Positions 1-8,317 are shown, counted from the stretch's first letter. The stretch is DNA of 32,851 nt from JAIPGX01 sp041650475 (GCA_041650475.1 JBAZLD010000015.1:1-32851), one strand, 5' to 3'. Notes: generated by a model not told the origin, from the letters alone. Program-made: numbers and translations.

Positions 1-884
1 GAATATTTAGATGCAAGCACATTAATAAGCATCATCGGCAATTGTATAATTGCACCAGCAAAAATAACAGGAATAACACCAGATGGATTTATTTTTAATG
101 GTATATAAGAACTTTGCCCACCATAAACCTTATTTCCCACAACTCTTTTAGCATATTGTACAGGGACTCTTCTTTCACCTCTTTCCAAAAATACAACACA
201 CATAATTATAACAACGGTAACTATTGCTAATAATACAGCAATTAGAGGATCCGTTTGCCCCATTTGCAAATTATTTATCAATTTAATTATACCACCAGGT
301 AAACCAACCACTATTCCCGCAAAAATTATCATTGAGCTACCATTACCTATCCCATGAGCATTAATTTGTTCTCCAAGCCACATTATAAACATAGCCCCGA
401 CGCTAAAAATTAACACTGAAGTCAATCTAAAACCCCATCCAGGATTCATTACTATGCCAGGCTGACTTGCAACAAGAGCGGAAATACCAAATCCTTGAAT
501 TATGCTTAATCCAAAAGCTAAATATCGCGTATATTGATTTATGACTTTACGCCCATATTCACCTTCTTTTGCTAATTGTTCCAAGGTTGGAACCATGACA
601 GTAAGCAATTGCATCATAATAGATGCATTAATATAAGGAATCATACCTAATGCAAAAATAGAAAAATTCCTTAAAGCTCCACCAGAAAAAAGATCCAAAT
701 AAGAAATTAAACCACCCGTAAAACCCGAGCTCAATAAACCACTCAAAGCATTGGTATTTATTCCAGGTAGTGGTACATGAGCCCCAAATCTATAAACAGC
801 CATTACCGCAAGAGTAAAAGCCAGTTTTTTTCTTAAATCAGCAACAAAAAAAATATTCTTAAAATTGCTAAATTGTACTATCAC
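1..884 (-). CDS. secY: Protein translocase subunit SecY, partial (C-terminus beyond the left edge)
   Basis: Central channel of the Sec translocon in the inner membrane, exporting or inserting unfolded proteins together with SecE and SecA. About 294 N-terminal residues are visible, with an unbroken frame to the edge. They show the SecY pattern: a short cytoplasmic start, a first helix followed by a plug-region stretch (FGAHVPLPGIN), and near the edge a segment reading GVIPVIFAGAIIQLP, which precedes helix 7. The start is a GTG at 884, because AAGGAG lies 8 bases upstream and no ATG fits; the gene begins 2 bases after the rplO stop. Its place last in a spc-type operon is the usual one. The product should export the secreted and outer-membrane proteins encoded further right. 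Confidence 0.95.
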   Translation of the reverse strand, partial: MIVQFSNFKNIFFVADLRKKLAFTLAVMAVYRFGAHVPLPGINTNALSGLLSSGFTGGLISYLDLFSGGALRNFSIFALGMIPYINASIMMQLLTVMVPTLEQLAKEGEYGRKVINQYTRYLAFGLSIIQGFGISALVASQPGIVMNPGWGFRLTSVLIFSVGAMFIMWLGEQINAHGIGNGSSMIIFAGIVVGLPGGIIKLINNLQMGQTDPLIAVLLAIVTVVIIMCVVFLERGERRVPVQYAKRVVGNKVYGGQSSYIPLKINPSGVIPVIFAGAIIQLPMMLINVLASKY

Positions 885-886
885 CT

Positions 887-1345
887 TTAATCTCCTTGTT
901 CAACTTGAATTACCTCGGCTTTTCCTCCCACTTTTTGAATAGCATCCATTGCTGACTTACTAAATAAATCAGCTTTAACTGTTAATTTTTTAGATAAATG
1001 GCCGTTACCCAATATTTTTACTAAAAAATTTCTTTTTCCCTTTATTAGATTTTTTTCAAATAAAACTTTTTTATCTACTATTTGACCATTATCAAATTTT
1101 GATTCTAAATCTCTTAAATTTATTATTACAATTTCTTTTTTAAATGCATTAACAAAACCCCTTTTTGGCAACCGTCTAGTTAACGGCATCTGACCGCCTT
1201 CAAAAAAAGGAGTCAATTCTCCAGCAGCACCAGTTCTAGCTTTTTGCCCTTTATGTCCACGTCCAGAAGTACCACCTTTATCTCCGCCTCTACCTATACG
1301 TTTTCTTTTTTTAGATGTAGATTCCAAATTATTAAGCTGCAACAT
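887..1345 (-). CDS. rplO: 50S ribosomal protein L15
   Basis: Late-assembling large-subunit protein that binds 23S rRNA. The N-terminal half is the glycine- and arginine-rich extension typical of L15 (KRKRIGRGGDKGGTSGRGHKGQKAR), followed by the LPKRGF motif and a globular C-terminal domain ending in VGGKAEVI. I place the start at ATG 1345 (152 aa, MLQLNNLES). It has GAGG a few bases upstream and matches the family's usual N-terminus. The in-frame ATG at 1360 has no ribosome binding site and only adds five residues. The start lies inside the end of rpsE (14-base overlap), which suggests translational coupling; rpmD (L30), normally between them, is absent. Confidence 0.95.
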   Translation of the reverse strand: MLQLNNLESTSKKRKRIGRGGDKGGTSGRGHKGQKARTGAAGELTPFFEGGQMPLTRRLPKRGFVNAFKKEIVIINLRDLESKFDNGQIVDKKVLFEKNLIKGKRNFLVKILGNGHLSKKLTVKADLFSKSAMDAIQKVGGKAEVIQVEQGD

Positions 1346-1901
1346 TTTGAACCTCTTCATTATTGTTTAACTTGTTTGTAACGTCTCTACCTACAATTTC
1401 ACTTAATGATTTACCACGCATTTTAGACAATTGTGCGGCTGTTTTCATTTTTTTTAAAGCTTTTACTGTTGCTTTAACAACGTTTTGCGGATTTGAAGAT
1501 CCAAGAGATTTTGCCAAAATATCTTTAACACCGGCAGCATCCATTATCGCTCTTACAGCTCCACCGGCTATTACACCAGTACCCAAACAAGCAGATCGCA
1601 ATAAAACATGACTAGAACCATGCTTGGCTTTGATAGTAAATGGTATTGTAGTTTTATACATTGGCACTTGAAACATATTTTTTTTTGCTTTTTTTAAAGC
1701 TTTAGCAATAGCAGCAGAAACTTCTCTACTTTTTCCTAATGCAAATCCAACTTTTCCATTTCTATCTCCAACTACAACAAGAGCTGAAAAAGCAAACCTT
1801 CTTCCCCCTTTTATTACTTTGGCAACACGTCTTACATTCAAAACAGTTTCAACGTATTCTTCCGTAGGCATTAATTCTTTTTTAACTTTTGCTTGGGCCA
1901 T
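1332..1901 (-). CDS. rpsE: 30S ribosomal protein S5
   Basis: Small-subunit protein important for decoding accuracy, located near the mRNA entry site. The double-stranded-RNA-binding S5 domain is clear (VKGGRRFAF-like loop at about residues 30-38, then GDRNGKVGFALGK), followed by the C-terminal GAGVIAGGAVRAI-type region with small changes. The 189 residues exceed the roughly 167 of E. coli S5, through a short N-terminal lead and a C-terminal tail ending NNNEEVQNVAA. The last codons overlap the rplO start by 14 bases. The ribosome binding site is weak (AAGA-rich). Confidence 0.96.
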   Translation of the reverse strand: MAQAKVKKELMPTEEYVETVLNVRRVAKVIKGGRRFAFSALVVVGDRNGKVGFALGKSREVSAAIAKALKKAKKNMFQVPMYKTTIPFTIKAKHGSSHVLLRSACLGTGVIAGGAVRAIMDAAGVKDILAKSLGSSNPQNVVKATVKALKKMKTAAQLSKMRGKSLSEIVGRDVTNKLNNNEEVQNVAA

Positions 1902-1956
1902 ACAAATCTTTCTTAATTAAAAATTTAAATTTTCTAATTTTCTAAATTTATTTTTT

Positions 1957-2331
1957 TCAAAATTGTAATCCACTTTCACGTAAACCTTCAGCTAATGCAC
2001 GAACTCTTCCATGATAAAGATATCTTCCCCTATCAAAAAAAACTTTATCAATAGATTTACTTAAGGCAATTTTACCAAGTTCTATGCCAACTTTTTTTGC
2101 TATTTCTTTTTTGTCTGTTTTTTTATCTTTTGTAGTCAAATTAAGAGAAGAAAAACTTGCTATAGTATTTTGCGTGTTATCATCAATAATTTGAGCATAC
2201 ATATTTTTTAAACTTCTAAAAACACAAATTCTAAGTTTTAACCCACGACTATTTTGACTGCCTTTAATTCTATGAACTCTTCTTATCGTTCTTTGTTGTA
2301 TTTTTTTTTGTGTTTTTTTCTGAATACTCAC
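1957..2331 (-). CDS. rplR: 50S ribosomal protein L18
   Basis: Binds 5S rRNA with L5 and joins it to the central protuberance. The family signature is at the end (YLYHGRVRALAEGLRESGLQF, slightly over one line of the conserved block), after an R/K-rich N-terminal tail and a RICVFRSLKNMYAQIIDD core. It has 124 residues, close to the usual 117-120. The start codon is GTG with AAGG about 8 bases upstream; no ATG is available. A 55-base spacer separates it from rpsE, one of the larger gaps in this cluster. Confidence 0.95.
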   Translation of the reverse strand: MSIQKKTQKKIQQRTIRRVHRIKGSQNSRGLKLRICVFRSLKNMYAQIIDDNTQNTIASFSSLNLTTKDKKTDKKEIAKKVGIELGKIALSKSIDKVFFDRGRYLYHGRVRALAEGLRESGLQF

Positions 2332-2371
2332 TTTAAATGCCTTTCCATATTCAATAATTTAAATTTAATAA

Positions 2372-2914
2372 TTAACTAGAAGCTTTAGTTTTTCCGGCTT
2401 TGCGAATTAATACCTGACCTTCTATCATAATTCCAGTACCTTTATAAGGTTCAGGCGGTCTAAACGATCTAACTATATCACAAACATTACCAAGTAAAAA
2501 TTTATCAGAAGATTTAAAAATTAAATTTTGTCCAGTTTTATCAACATCTACTGTAACACCAACTGGCAATTCATAATCAATTTTATGACTATAACCCAAA
2601 ATAAATGTAAGTTTTTTTCCTAATAATTGAGCTTTATAACCAAGTCCAACTATTTTTACATTTTTTTCAAAACCAGACTGAACACCAATAATTTTATTGG
2701 CAATTAATGCTCTGTGTAAACCCCAAAGCATTCTGTTTTCTCTATTGTTTTCTGATATAGATAAGGTTAAAAAACCATTTTCTAAAATAACATTTACTTC
2801 TTCTGGTAATTCGTGAATAAATTCAGCTTTAGGTCCCTTTAAAAAAATTTTTTTGCCTTTAATTTCCACTTTAGCCGTTGAAACTTCTATAGGTTTTCTT
2901 CCAATTTTAGACAT
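2372..2914 (-). CDS. rplF: 50S ribosomal protein L6
   Basis: Large-subunit protein near the factor-binding site, touching 23S rRNA and the L7/L12 stalk base. It starts MSKIGRKPIEV as L6 proteins do. It has two L6 alpha/beta domains, the second with GYSHKIDYELPVGV, and the C-terminal signature FRPPEPYKGTGIMIEGQ followed by a KAGKTK tail. Its 180 residues match the family (about 177). The ATG has AAGGA 6 bases upstream. It sits 9 bases after rpsH. Confidence 0.97.
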   Translation of the reverse strand: MSKIGRKPIEVSTAKVEIKGKKIFLKGPKAEFIHELPEEVNVILENGFLTLSISENNRENRMLWGLHRALIANKIIGVQSGFEKNVKIVGLGYKAQLLGKKLTFILGYSHKIDYELPVGVTVDVDKTGQNLIFKSSDKFLLGNVCDIVRSFRPPEPYKGTGIMIEGQVLIRKAGKTKASS

Positions 2915-2923
2915 ATCAAATCC

Positions 2924-3319
2924 TTACCACACGTGACAAATAACTTCTCCGCCAACAGATAATTGTTTAGCTTGTCGATCTGTTATTATACCCTTGTTAG
3001 TACTTAAAATAGAAACACCCAAACCACCTACAACTGATGTCATATTTCTTATACCTTCATAATAACGGCGACCTGGTTTACTAATTCTTTTTATTTCATT
3101 AATAGCTGGTTCACCATCAACATATTTTAAATGAACAATCAAGCACAATTTTCCATTTTCATCTTCAATTTTTTCAAAATCGCGAATAAAGCCTTCGTTT
3201 TTTAAAACTTGAGCAATACTAAATTTTTCTTTTGAATAAAAAACAATTACCCTGCGCTTACCAACCAATAAAGCATTACGAATGCTAGTTAAAAAATTAC
3301 CTAATACATCAATCGACAT
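2924..3319 (-). CDS. rpsH: 30S ribosomal protein S8
   Basis: Binds the central domain of 16S rRNA early in small-subunit assembly; in E. coli the protein also represses the spc operon. Recognised from the N-terminal LGNFLTSIRNALLVGKRRV and the highly conserved C-terminal STNKGIITDRQAKQLSVGGE followed by VICHVW. The length of 131 matches E. coli S8 (130). A strong site (GAAGGA) precedes ATG 3319. Whether it autoregulates here cannot be told from sequence alone. Confidence 0.97.
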   Translation of the reverse strand: MSIDVLGNFLTSIRNALLVGKRRVIVFYSKEKFSIAQVLKNEGFIRDFEKIEDENGKLCLIVHLKYVDGEPAINEIKRISKPGRRYYEGIRNMTSVVGGLGVSILSTNKGIITDRQAKQLSVGGEVICHVW

Positions 3320-3337
3320 TATTTTGTCCTTCCAATA

Positions 3338-3523
3338 TTACCAGCTTGTCTTTTTTACCCCAGGAAGAATACCTTCTAACGCAAATTTTCTAAAACAGAG
3401 TCTACATAAGAAAAAATCTCTCATAAATCCACGAGGTCTTCCGCACAGTTTACATCTGTTTCTTAATCTTGTAGAAAATTTTGGAGTTCTATTTGCTTTT
3501 TCAATTAATGCTTTCTTTGCCAT
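3338..3523 (-). CDS. rpsN: 30S ribosomal protein S14, zinc-binding (type Z)
   Basis: Small-subunit head protein. This is the short, zinc-containing form: 61 residues with two CxxC pairs, C24/C27 and C40/C43, around the RPRGFMRDF segment. It ends in the typical GILPGVKKTSW. The zinc-free form in enterobacteria is about 101 residues and lacks these cysteines. AGAGG precedes the ATG. It keeps the standard place between rplE and rpsH. Confidence 0.97.
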   Translation of the reverse strand: MAKKALIEKANRTPKFSTRLRNRCKLCGRPRGFMRDFFLCRLCFRKFALEGILPGVKKTSW

Positions 3524-3546
3524 AAATATAGCCTCTTTAAATATTC

Positions 3547-4086
3547 CTAATTTTTAAATGGCATATTAAAGTCTTTTAAAAGAGCTTTTGCATGCTCATC
3601 AAGCTTTGCCGTAGTTTGTATTGTTATATTTAAACCTCTTACTTTGTCGACCTTATCATAATCGACTTCAGGAAAAATCATCCAATCCTTAATTCCTAAA
3701 TTTAAATTTCCATTTCCATCAAATTTTGAATTAATTCCATGAAAATCTTTAACGTTAGGAATAGAAATATTAATAAGTTTATCTAAAAAATCATACATTT
3801 TAATTCCACGTAAAGTTACCATAACTCCAATTGGAACACCTTCTCTTAATTTAAAACCTGCTATTGATTTTTTAGCATAAGTCTTAACTGCAGCCTGACC
3901 TGCAATTTGACTTATTATTTCTTTTATTCCATCTAAAATTTTTCCATCACTAACAGCATCCTTTACACCTATATTCAAAACAATTTTGGATACTTTAGGA
4001 ACTTGCATTACATTCTTTAATTGTAATTTTTTTTGCAAATTTGGAACAATTTCTTTTTTATACAATTCTTCTAATCGTGATTTCAT
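3547..4086 (-). CDS. rplE: 50S ribosomal protein L5
   Basis: Binds 5S rRNA and forms part of the intersubunit bridge in the central protuberance. At 179 residues it has exactly the E. coli length. The conserved blocks are VPKVSKIVLNIGVKDA near residue 30, LREGVPIGVMVTLRG near the middle, and FPEVDYDKVDKVRGLNITI toward the C-terminus. AAGG precedes the ATG by 7 bases; the gap to rplX is 15 bases. Confidence 0.97.
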   Translation of the reverse strand: MKSRLEELYKKEIVPNLQKKLQLKNVMQVPKVSKIVLNIGVKDAVSDGKILDGIKEIISQIAGQAAVKTYAKKSIAGFKLREGVPIGVMVTLRGIKMYDFLDKLINISIPNVKDFHGINSKFDGNGNLNLGIKDWMIFPEVDYDKVDKVRGLNITIQTTAKLDEHAKALLKDFNMPFKN

Positions 4087-4101
4087 AAAGCAACCTTAAT
4101 G

Positions 4102-4422
4102 CTAAAAACTTTCTTTGCATTTGTGACAAATTCTAGCCTTTTTTTGTTTTTCATCATTCAAAAACTTAATTTGTACTCTACAAGCTTTTTTACACGAAGA
4201 ACAAATAGGCATTACTTTGCAAAGAGGAAGATAATTTTCTTCTTTTACAATTTTACTGGTTTGACCAGTTTTTTTCGCTTTTACATGACGTGAAACTACT
4301 GCAACCCCCTTTACTAAAACTTTATCAGTTTTAGTATCAATATCTATAACACTACCCTGCTTACCTTTATCTTTACCAGATATAACAAGCACAGTATCAT
4401 TCTTTTTTACCCTACTTAACAT
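4102..4422 (-). CDS. rplX: 50S ribosomal protein L24 with a C-terminal zinc-finger-like CxxC pair
   Basis: Assembly-initiating protein near the exit of the peptide tunnel. The KOW domain is at the N-terminus (VKKNDTVLVISGKDKGKQG), as in all L24. The C-terminal part has two CxxC pairs, C74/C77 and C99/C102 (ICSSC ... ICHKC). These resemble the treble-clef cysteines found in many bacterial L24 proteins and lost in others, so the protein probably binds one zinc. The length of 106 is normal. The ribosome binding site is weak. Confidence 0.96.
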   Translation of the reverse strand: MLSRVKKNDTVLVISGKDKGKQGSVIDIDTKTDKVLVKGVAVVSRHVKAKKTGQTSKIVKEENYLPLCKVMPICSSCKKACRVQIKFLNDEKQKKARICHKCKESF

Positions 4423-4452
4423 ATTCTATTACCCATTTTCATTGTTTATTTT

Positions 4453-4821
4453 TCACAAAACTTCAGGTGCCAAAGAAATTATCTTCGCGAAACCTTCGCC
4501 TCTTAATTCTCTAGCAATAGGACCAAATATACGAGTCCCAACCGGTTGCTTTTCCTTATCAATTACAACCGCTGCATTTTCATCAAACCTTATATAACTG
4601 CCATCATTTCTACGAGTTTCTTTTTTTGTTCTAACTATAACAGCATCTAAAACATCACCCTTTTTAACTGTTCCCCCAGGAATAGCCTTTTTAACAGAAA
4701 CTTTTACAATATCTCCAAGATAGGCATATCTTTTATCCGTACTTCCTGTAACTTGTATTACCATTAATTTTTTTGCACCTGAGTTATCTGCTACTTCTAA
4801 ATAAGTTTGTTTCTGAATCAT
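4453..4821 (-). CDS. rplN: 50S ribosomal protein L14
   Basis: Large-subunit protein at the subunit interface. It is one of the best-conserved in the cluster: MIQKQTYLEVADNSGAKK at the start, GDIVKVSVKKAIPGG, and DENAAVVID with GTRIFGPIARELR near the end. It has 122 residues as expected. AAGGA lies 7 bases before the ATG. It lies between rpsQ and rplX in the canonical order. Confidence 0.98.
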   Translation of the reverse strand: MIQKQTYLEVADNSGAKKLMVIQVTGSTDKRYAYLGDIVKVSVKKAIPGGTVKKGDVLDAVIVRTKKETRRNDGSYIRFDENAAVVIDKEKQPVGTRIFGPIARELRGEGFAKIISLAPEVL

Positions 4822-4834
4822 CGCTTATTCCTTA

Positions 4835-5086
4835 TTAAACAGATTTTTTTGTAATTGATTTCAAAACCATATGCTTAGTTTTGGAAATAGGTCTACTTTC
4901 AATTATTTCAACCAAATCACCAATCTTAGCATCATTATTTTGGTCATGTACTTTATACTTTTTTGAACGAGTAACAGTTTTATGAATAACAGGATGTTCA
5001 AAAGTTCTATTTACACTAACCACAATGGTCTTATCCATTTTATCAGAAACAACTTTTCCTAAAAGAATTTTTTCACTTTTCACCAT
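4835..5086 (-). CDS. rpsQ: 30S ribosomal protein S17
   Basis: Primary 16S rRNA-binding protein with an OB fold. The core LLGKVVSDKMDKTIVVSV and the HKTVTRSKKYKVHDQNN block are the family hallmarks. I start it at ATG 5086 (83 aa, MVKSEKILLGKV), which gives the usual length. AAGGA lies 10 bases upstream and the gene then begins 20 bases after the rpmC stop. The longer open frame from 5143 would overlap rpmC by 37 bases and add 19 residues with no counterpart in S17. Confidence 0.94.
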   Translation of the reverse strand: MVKSEKILLGKVVSDKMDKTIVVSVNRTFEHPVIHKTVTRSKKYKVHDQNNDAKIGDLVEIIESRPISKTKHMVLKSITKKSV

Positions 5087-5106
5087 TTTACATCCATCCT
5101 TAAAAA

Positions 5107-5298
5107 CTATTTCTTTCTTTTCTGATTCAAAACGGTCAAACATCTAGCAATATTGATTCGTATTTTTTTTAATTGAGAATAATCTTTAGCTTGACCAACA
5201 GCTAAATTTAACTTCAAATTAAAAATATCTTTTTTAAATTGATCAACTTCTTTTAATAATGAACCAGCATCCATTTTTCTTATTTCATCTATATTCAT
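5107..5298 (-). CDS. rpmC: 50S ribosomal protein L29
   Basis: Small helical-hairpin protein next to the tunnel exit, part of the docking site for signal recognition particle and trigger factor. MNIDEIRKMDAGSLLKEV and then KKDIFNLKLNLAVGQ match the L29 pattern, and the end RINIARCLTVLNQKRKK matches the usual basic tail. I prefer ATG 5298 (63 aa) over a GTG at 5307, because it gives the family N-terminus; neither has a strong ribosome binding site, so the start is uncertain by three codons. Confidence 0.9.
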   Translation of the reverse strand: MNIDEIRKMDAGSLLKEVDQFKKDIFNLKLNLAVGQAKDYSQLKKIRINIARCLTVLNQKRKK

Positions 5299-5308
5299 AA
5301 TAATCACA

Positions 5309-5716
5309 TCATTTGCTAATAAACTTAGTTCTCATCGGAAGCTTATAAGAAGCAGAAGTTAAAACTTCTTTGGCAACATCAGCTTCAAGCCCCTTAATCT
5401 CAAATAAAACTTTGCCACGTTTTACAACACAAACCCAAAATTCTGGATTACCTTTACCTTTACCCATACGAGTTTCAGCCGGTTTTTTTGTTACAGGCTT
5501 ATCTGGAAAAACTCTTAAAAAGAGTTCTCCAACTTTTTTTAATTTTCTACTGATAGTAATTCTGGCTGATTCTATTTGTCTTGCCGTTAACCAACCAGGT
5601 TCAATTGCCTGTAATCCGAATTCCCCAAAAGTAACCATGCTTGCACCCTTTTTTGCATGTCCTCTCATGGAACCTCTTTGAACTTTTCTGTACTTAGTCT
5701 TCTTCGGCATTAACAT
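5309..5716 (-). CDS. rplP: 50S ribosomal protein L16
   Basis: Helps shape the A-site tRNA pocket near the peptidyl transferase centre. MLMPKKTKYRKVQRG is the standard start, and GKGKGNPEFWVCVVKRGKVL with the following FEI is the diagnostic central block, the region that contacts the elbow of A-site tRNA. The 135 residues match the family. Its stop lies next to the rpmC start, suggesting coupled translation. Confidence 0.97.
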   Translation of the reverse strand: MLMPKKTKYRKVQRGSMRGHAKKGASMVTFGEFGLQAIEPGWLTARQIESARITISRKLKKVGELFLRVFPDKPVTKKPAETRMGKGKGNPEFWVCVVKRGKVLFEIKGLEADVAKEVLTSASYKLPMRTKFISK

Positions 5717-5747
5717 AGTTCAATCTTTCTGATAACTACTTTTTAAT

Positions 5748-6368
5748 TTAAAATTCACCATTACAAATCCATACTTTAACACCAATCATTCCATAAGTAG
5801 TTTTTGCTTCAGCTAAAGCAAAACCAACATTGGAACGTAAAGTATGTAATGGTACTGATCCAAGTCTTAACCACTCGCTACGCGCAATTTCTGCGCCACC
5901 CAGCCTACCAGAACAACAAATTTTTATGCCTTTAGCACCTGAATTCATTGTAGTATAACCTGCACGCTTCATTGCTCTTTTAAAACTAACTCTTTTTTCT
6001 AATTGTTCAGCTATACTTTTTGCAACTAATGTTGCATTTAAATCTTGATTTTTTACTTCTTGAACAGACACATCTACATTTTTTTTAAATTTAGCAAAAA
6101 AATCACTTTTCAATCTATCTATTCCAGCGCCTTTTTTTCCTATGATAAAACCAGGATGTGCAGAAAAAATAATAATTTTTACATTATCTGCAGCTTTTTC
6201 TATAACTATTTTTGCAACATCAATATAATTTAATTGGTTCTTTAAGAATTTTCTAATATGCAAATCTTCTAACAAATCTTTTCCATAAGATTTTTTAGAA
6301 AACCAATGAGCTTGCCAATCTTCAAAAACTCCTAATCTAAAACCTAAAGGATGAACTTTCTGACCCAC
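5748..6368 (-). CDS. rpsC: 30S ribosomal protein S3 (short C-terminal tail)
   Basis: Lines the mRNA entry channel and has helicase activity with S4 and S5. The N-terminus MGQKVHPLGFRLG is canonical. A type II KH domain is centred on the GKKGAG loop (residues about 77-82), and the C-terminal domain ends in GMIGVKVWICNGEF. At 206 residues it is shorter than E. coli S3 (233), lacking the basic tail past the VKVWI strand, as in many bacteria. The start is GTG with AGAGG upstream. A 75-base AT-rich gap separates it from rplV. Confidence 0.96.
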   Translation of the reverse strand: MGQKVHPLGFRLGVFEDWQAHWFSKKSYGKDLLEDLHIRKFLKNQLNYIDVAKIVIEKAADNVKIIIFSAHPGFIIGKKGAGIDRLKSDFFAKFKKNVDVSVQEVKNQDLNATLVAKSIAEQLEKRVSFKRAMKRAGYTTMNSGAKGIKICCSGRLGGAEIARSEWLRLGSVPLHTLRSNVGFALAEAKTTYGMIGVKVWICNGEF

Positions 6369-6443
6369 TTAAACACCTCTAAAAATTAGCTCTATTAATA
6401 TTAACATAAACATATAACAATTAATTTTTTATTTATCTAATAT

Positions 6444-6800
6444 TTATTTAGATAATCTTTTTGTTAATTCAACCTGTATGTGACTTAATCTTTTTCTTTG
6501 TATATTTGCACGTCCCATCGCACCAGGTTTAAAATATCTTATAATTGGTCCTTGATCCACTCTTATGTCTTTAATAACTAAATCTTCCATAGAAGATATA
6601 TCTGTTTGTGTATTTTTTCCATTAGAATATGCGGAAAAAATAGTTTTAATTAAAGGTCTTACCCTTCTAATTTCACAATTCTGCAACCAAGCTAAAGCTC
6701 GATTAACAGAATAACCTCTGATCACATCAACAAAAGGTCTCAATTTATATGGAGAAATACGTATATATTTACTTTTAGCTTTTATCGTTTTTTCAGACAT
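6444..6800 (-). CDS. rplV: 50S ribosomal protein L22
   Basis: Its beta-hairpin lines the peptide exit tunnel at the constriction and is a known site of macrolide-resistance changes. The start (AKSKYIRISPYKLRPFVDVIRG) and the hairpin region near the end (FKPGAMGRANIQRKRLSHI) are typical. The 118 residues are slightly over the usual 110. The hairpin looks intact, with no insertion or deletion I can see. AAGG precedes the ATG by 7 bases. Confidence 0.97.
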   Translation of the reverse strand: MSEKTIKAKSKYIRISPYKLRPFVDVIRGYSVNRALAWLQNCEIRRVRPLIKTIFSAYSNGKNTQTDISSMEDLVIKDIRVDQGPIIRYFKPGAMGRANIQRKRLSHIQVELTKRLSK

Positions 6801-6835
6801 TTTTTAGCCTTTTTAAAATTGTCTTAATAATTTAA

Positions 6836-7129
6836 TTACTTTTCTGGTGCAGCAGTAGTTCCAGTTTTACGCTGACCACTATGCATTCTAAATGTTCTTG
6901 TTGGAGCAAATTCTCCTAAATAATGCCCAACCATGTTTTCTGTAATCAAAACGGAAACAAATTTTCTTCCATCATGAATCGCTATTGTCTGTCCTACAAA
7001 ATCAGGAGTAATCATACTCCCTCTTTTCCAGGTTTTTATTACTTTTCTTTGACCTGATGTTTTTACCTCTTCTATTTTTTTTAATAAAGATGGATCAACA
7101 AAAGGTCCTTTGCTTAATGATCTGGTCAT
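6836..7129 (-). CDS. rpsS: 30S ribosomal protein S19
   Basis: Head protein of the small subunit that works with S13 near the A and P sites. MTRSLSKGPFVDPSLLKKI at the start, KTWKRGSMITPDFVGQTI in the middle and LGEFAPTRTFRMHSGQRK near the end are all family signatures. The length of 97 is normal. AAAGG lies 6 bases before the ATG. It follows rplB by 11 bases. Confidence 0.97.
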   Translation of the reverse strand: MTRSLSKGPFVDPSLLKKIEEVKTSGQRKVIKTWKRGSMITPDFVGQTIAIHDGRKFVSVLITENMVGHYLGEFAPTRTFRMHSGQRKTGTTAAPEK

Positions 7130-7140
7130 ATTATACCTTT

Positions 7141-7956
7141 TTATTTACGTCTTTTCAAAATTGCAAAACTCTTACGTTTTCTAGTTCTTGCACCTTTAGT
7201 ACATTTACCCCAAGGTGTTACTGGATGAGATCCAGACTTAGATCTTCCTTCACCACCCCCATGAGGATGATCAATAGGGTTCATAGCCATACCTCTAACT
7301 GTAGGTCTGATCCCCATACGTCTTGTTCTTCCAGCTTTTCCTATTGTAACGTTTTTCCAATCAGCGTTAGATAAAGATCCAACCGTTGCCCTATTATCTA
7401 AACCAACTGTCCGAGTTTCGCCAGAAGGCATTTTTAATATGGCAAGATCACCTTCTTTAGCCAATAACTGAACAGCACATCCAGCACTTCTTGCAAATTT
7501 ACCTCCACGACCAGGAGAAATTTCTACATTATGAATAAAAAAACCAACAGGAATTTTTCTTATAGGTAAACAATTGCCAACTCTAGGCTCAGCTTTGCTG
7601 CCCGAAAGAATTGCATCACCTATATTCAATCCATCCGGTTTAAGAATATAACCTTTTGCTCCATTTTTATAAAAAATCAAGGCAATAAAAACATTTCTGT
7701 TTGGATCATATTCAAAAGCTTCCACTTGACCAGGAATATCTACTTGAGATCTTTTAAAATCTATAATTCTATATTTTCTTTTTGCTCCTCCTCCACGATG
7801 TCTTACTGTAATACGACCATACGCATTACGTCCACCAGAACTACTAAGAGGAAGAACTAAACTTTTTTCTGGATTTTTTTTAGTTACATCTTCAAAAGAG
7901 AGAAATTGTTGAGTTCTTAATGAAGAATTTCTTGGTTTTCTATTTATTATAGCCAT
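7141..7956 (-). CDS. rplB: 50S ribosomal protein L2
   Basis: Largest large-subunit protein, needed for subunit joining and supporting the peptidyl transferase centre. The 271 residues fit the family. The most conserved piece, NPIDHPHGGGEGRSKSG, including the histidine long linked to activity, is present near the C-terminus, as are GRGGKFARSAG and GRITVRHRGGGAKRKYR. Its ribosome binding site (GAAGGA) sits inside the last codons of rplW, so the two are probably translationally coupled (1-base gap). Confidence 0.98.
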   Translation of the reverse strand: MAIINRKPRNSSLRTQQFLSFEDVTKKNPEKSLVLPLSSSGGRNAYGRITVRHRGGGAKRKYRIIDFKRSQVDIPGQVEAFEYDPNRNVFIALIFYKNGAKGYILKPDGLNIGDAILSGSKAEPRVGNCLPIRKIPVGFFIHNVEISPGRGGKFARSAGCAVQLLAKEGDLAILKMPSGETRTVGLDNRATVGSLSNADWKNVTIGKAGRTRRMGIRPTVRGMAMNPIDHPHGGGEGRSKSGSHPVTPWGKCTKGARTRKRKSFAILKRRK

Positions 7957-7957
7957 T

Positions 7958-8317
7958 CTATTTTCCTTCTAAATTCATCTCTTTTTTATCTATGATCTCA
8001 TCGTGAGATGTAACACCCATTGTCTCAAAATTACCAGGCAAATCTATCTTGTAACCTTCTTTTAAAAAGACAATTGCCTTTTTCGTATCAGGAGATTGAA
8101 AAGACATTCTTGCAAAAACTCTTTTTTTTCCAGGACAAGAAATAACCCGAACTTTATCAACTTTAACATCCCAAATTTTTTCAACGGCCTCTTTAATCAT
8201 TATTTTATTAGCTTCTTTATGAACTTGAAATGTTATTTGTTTTAATTTCCTAAACAGATCAACTGTTTTAGGAGTTATTATTCTTTTTTTTATAATATCG
8301 TAAGCACTTAATTTCAT
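7958..8317 (-). CDS. rplW: 50S ribosomal protein L23 (C-terminal extension)
   Basis: Docking protein at the tunnel exit for trigger factor and SRP. The start MKLSAYDIIKKRIITPK and the core ITFQVHKEANKIMIKEAVEK are typical. I choose ATG 8317 (119 aa), placed 11 bases after the rplD stop, rather than a GTG at 8338 that would overlap rplD. A tail of about 20 residues (MGVTSHDEIIDKKEMNLEGK) extends beyond the usual 95-100 residue length; it is acidic and basic mixed, and I do not know its role. Confidence 0.94.
   Translation of the reverse strand: MKLSAYDIIKKRIITPKTVDLFRKLKQITFQVHKEANKIMIKEAVEKIWDVKVDKVRVISCPGKKRVFARMSFQSPDTKKAIVFLKEGYKIDLPGNFETMGVTSHDEIIDKKEMNLEGK

Noticed and set aside
6433..6455. 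Hairpin at the end of rplV (TTATCTAA / TTAGATAA)
   Set aside because: Pure A/T-rich stem with no T-run on the coding strand, in the middle of the ribosomal cluster; chance pairing is likely.
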